A DNA stretch of 14,129 bases from RGIG995 sp045635765 (GTDB taxonomy: Bacteria > Bacillota > Clostridia > Oscillospirales > UBA644), in assembly GCA_045635765.1 (NCBI GenBank), contig JAZTWH010000043.1, positions 1 through 14,129 on the forward strand. Reading direction: 5' to 3'. Position 1 is the first letter of the stretch. Each line of letters opens with the position of its first letter. Position numbers and translations under genes: made by a program. Of this stretch, positions 13,149-14,129 are shown piece by piece. A model generated the notes under the pieces. The model did no database searches. It was not told where the DNA came from and saw nothing but the letters and a program-made list of their open reading frames with translations.

Positions 13149-14129
13149 ATGCCTATTGACGGAATTATGCTCCGTGCTCTTCGGGACGAGTTGTCCAATC
13201 ACGAAGGGGCACGCCTCGACCGCATCACGCAGCCCGAACGGGATGAGGTGGTCTTGTATTTTTATTCAAAAGGGGAGAATCGCCGCTTGCTCCTGTCGGC
13301 GAACGCCGTGTCCCCCCGGGTCCAATGGATTGGTTATCCCAAAGAAAACCCGGCCTATGCCCCCAATTTCTGTATGCTTTTGAGAAAGCACTTGGCCTCC
13401 GCCCGGCTGATCGAGGCGGTTCAGCCCGGCTTGGAACGGGTACTGATGCTGCGGTTCGATTGCAAAAACGATTTCTACGAGGCCGAAGAAAAGCGTCTTA
13501 TTATTGAAATTATGGGCAGGGCCTCCAATCTTATTCTCACGGACGGCCGGGGGAAGATCTTCGATGCCCTTCGCCAGGTGGACCTTTCTTCCTCCTCCCC
13601 CCGACGGCTCCTTCCCGGAGTAACCTATCAGCTGCCCCCCTCTCAAAATAAAATTTCCATCCTGGAGGATTTTGTTTTTCCTCTTCCCGACGGGGAAGAA
13701 CGGGCGGACCGCTTCTTAACCAATCATTTTGAAGGATTTTCCCCATTGCTCTCCCGGGAGTTGTCTTATCAGGCCTTTGGGGTCTGTGATGCGGATCTGT
13801 CTTTGCAACCGGATTTCGGGGTCCCCGCCTTGCGGGAAGAAATTCGGAAGCTGAAGGAGAAAATTTCTTCCAAGGATTATATGCCCACCGTTTTGAAAGG
13901 GAATCCCCCAAAGGATTTTTATTGTTTTCCCATTGCTCAGTACGGCGATTCCTATTCCTCCCAGGCCTACGGAACCTGTTCCGAAGCCATGGATGCCTAT
14001 TATTCCGAAAAGGACACGGTGGAGCATATCCGCCGCCATTCTGCCGATATTTCCAAGCTGATTTCCACTTCGGTGTCCCGTCTTTCCCGAAAGATCGAGG
14101 CCCAGCGAGCCGAGTTGGCAGACAGTGCC
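13149..14129 (+). CDS. rqcH: Rqc2-homolog RqcH / NFACT (FbpA-like) protein, N-terminal part (cut by window edge)
   Basis: RqcH binds stalled 50S subunits carrying peptidyl-tRNA and directs addition of C-terminal alanine tails that mark the nascent chain for degradation. It was earlier annotated as fibronectin-binding protein. The reading frame is open from the ATG at 13149 to the window end, 327 codons of roughly 560-590. Landmarks are MPIDGIMLRALRDEL, CMLLRKHLASARLIEAVQPGLERV, EIMGRASNLILTD (NFACT-N) and the start of the central helical region (EAMDAYYSEK, then SRLSRKIEAQRAEL). GGAGG (13131-13135) is 13 nt from the ATG, longer than usual, but no nearer start fits the family N-terminus. At the position I align with D97 of Bacillus RqcH there is a glutamate (E96), next to the conserved arginine R97. 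Confidence 0.95.
   Translation, partial: MPIDGIMLRALRDELSNHEGARLDRITQPERDEVVLYFYSKGENRRLLLSANAVSPRVQWIGYPKENPAYAPNFCMLLRKHLASARLIEAVQPGLERVLMLRFDCKNDFYEAEEKRLIIEIMGRASNLILTDGRGKIFDALRQVDLSSSSPRRLLPGVTYQLPPSQNKISILEDFVFPLPDGEERADRFLTNHFEGFSPLLSRELSYQAFGVCDADLSLQPDFGVPALREEIRKLKEKISSKDYMPTVLKGNPPKDFYCFPIAQYGDSYSSQAYGTCSEAMDAYYSEKDTVEHIRRHSADISKLISTSVSRLSRKIEAQRAELADSA

Noticed and set aside
13156..13383. Small plus-strand frame at the start of rqcH
   Set aside because: It is a shadow in another frame; the frame from 13149 is open to the edge and clearly RqcH.

Overview
The window looks like a chromosomal piece of an anaerobic, low-to-mid GC Bacillota genome, probably Clostridia (Oscillospirales- or Christensenellales-like). 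This rests on GGAGG ribosome binding sites, GTG and TTG starts, sigma-A type promoters, a PrsA-like foldase lipoprotein, TrmK, RqcH, a QueT transporter with a preQ1-I riboswitch, and the paired radical SAM proteins of the TIGR03960/TIGR03936 type. No phage, transposon, CRISPR array, tRNA or rRNA was seen. Taxonomy is inferred from gene content only.

Layout. Positions 1-1082 (minus) hold the N-terminal part of NAD-dependent DNA ligase LigA, cut by the left edge. Divergent from it, behind a near-consensus promoter, is GTP-type phosphoenolpyruvate carboxykinase (1294-3066, plus). A strong bidirectional terminator (3079-3118) separates it from a convergent minus-strand block. Read 5' to 3', that block is: radical SAM protein TIGR03960 (7121-5340), its DUF2344 partner (5359-4736), a 180-nt non-coding leader, queT (4506-4003) and galU (4006-3128). 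The coding overlaps suggest coupling within each pair. The leader holds a well-matched preQ1-I riboswitch that covers the queT ribosome binding site. Upstream of it is a second potentially folded RNA region (4569-4671) that I cannot assign to a known class, and a near-perfect 20-bp palindrome (4713-4732).

From 7217 a consensus promoter drives a rightward block: a large membrane-anchored protein with three LamG-like domains, a PrsA-like parvulin lipoprotein, a small CxxC protein (DUF1858/TIGR03980), an intergenic terminator or attenuator, then trmK, a Nif3/YbgI-family gene overlapping it, and the N-terminal 327 codons of rqcH, cut by the right edge.

How the genes relate. The genes are mostly housekeeping: replication and repair (ligA), C3/C4 carbon flux (pckG), sugar nucleotides (galU), queuosine precursor uptake (queT), tRNA modification (trmK) and ribosome rescue (rqcH). 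The LamG protein and the foldase form an envelope pair. The most interesting part is the 4516-4735 leader, where a recognised riboswitch sits next to unexplained structure and a possible operator, and where galU is translationally downstream of a queuosine-controlled gene.
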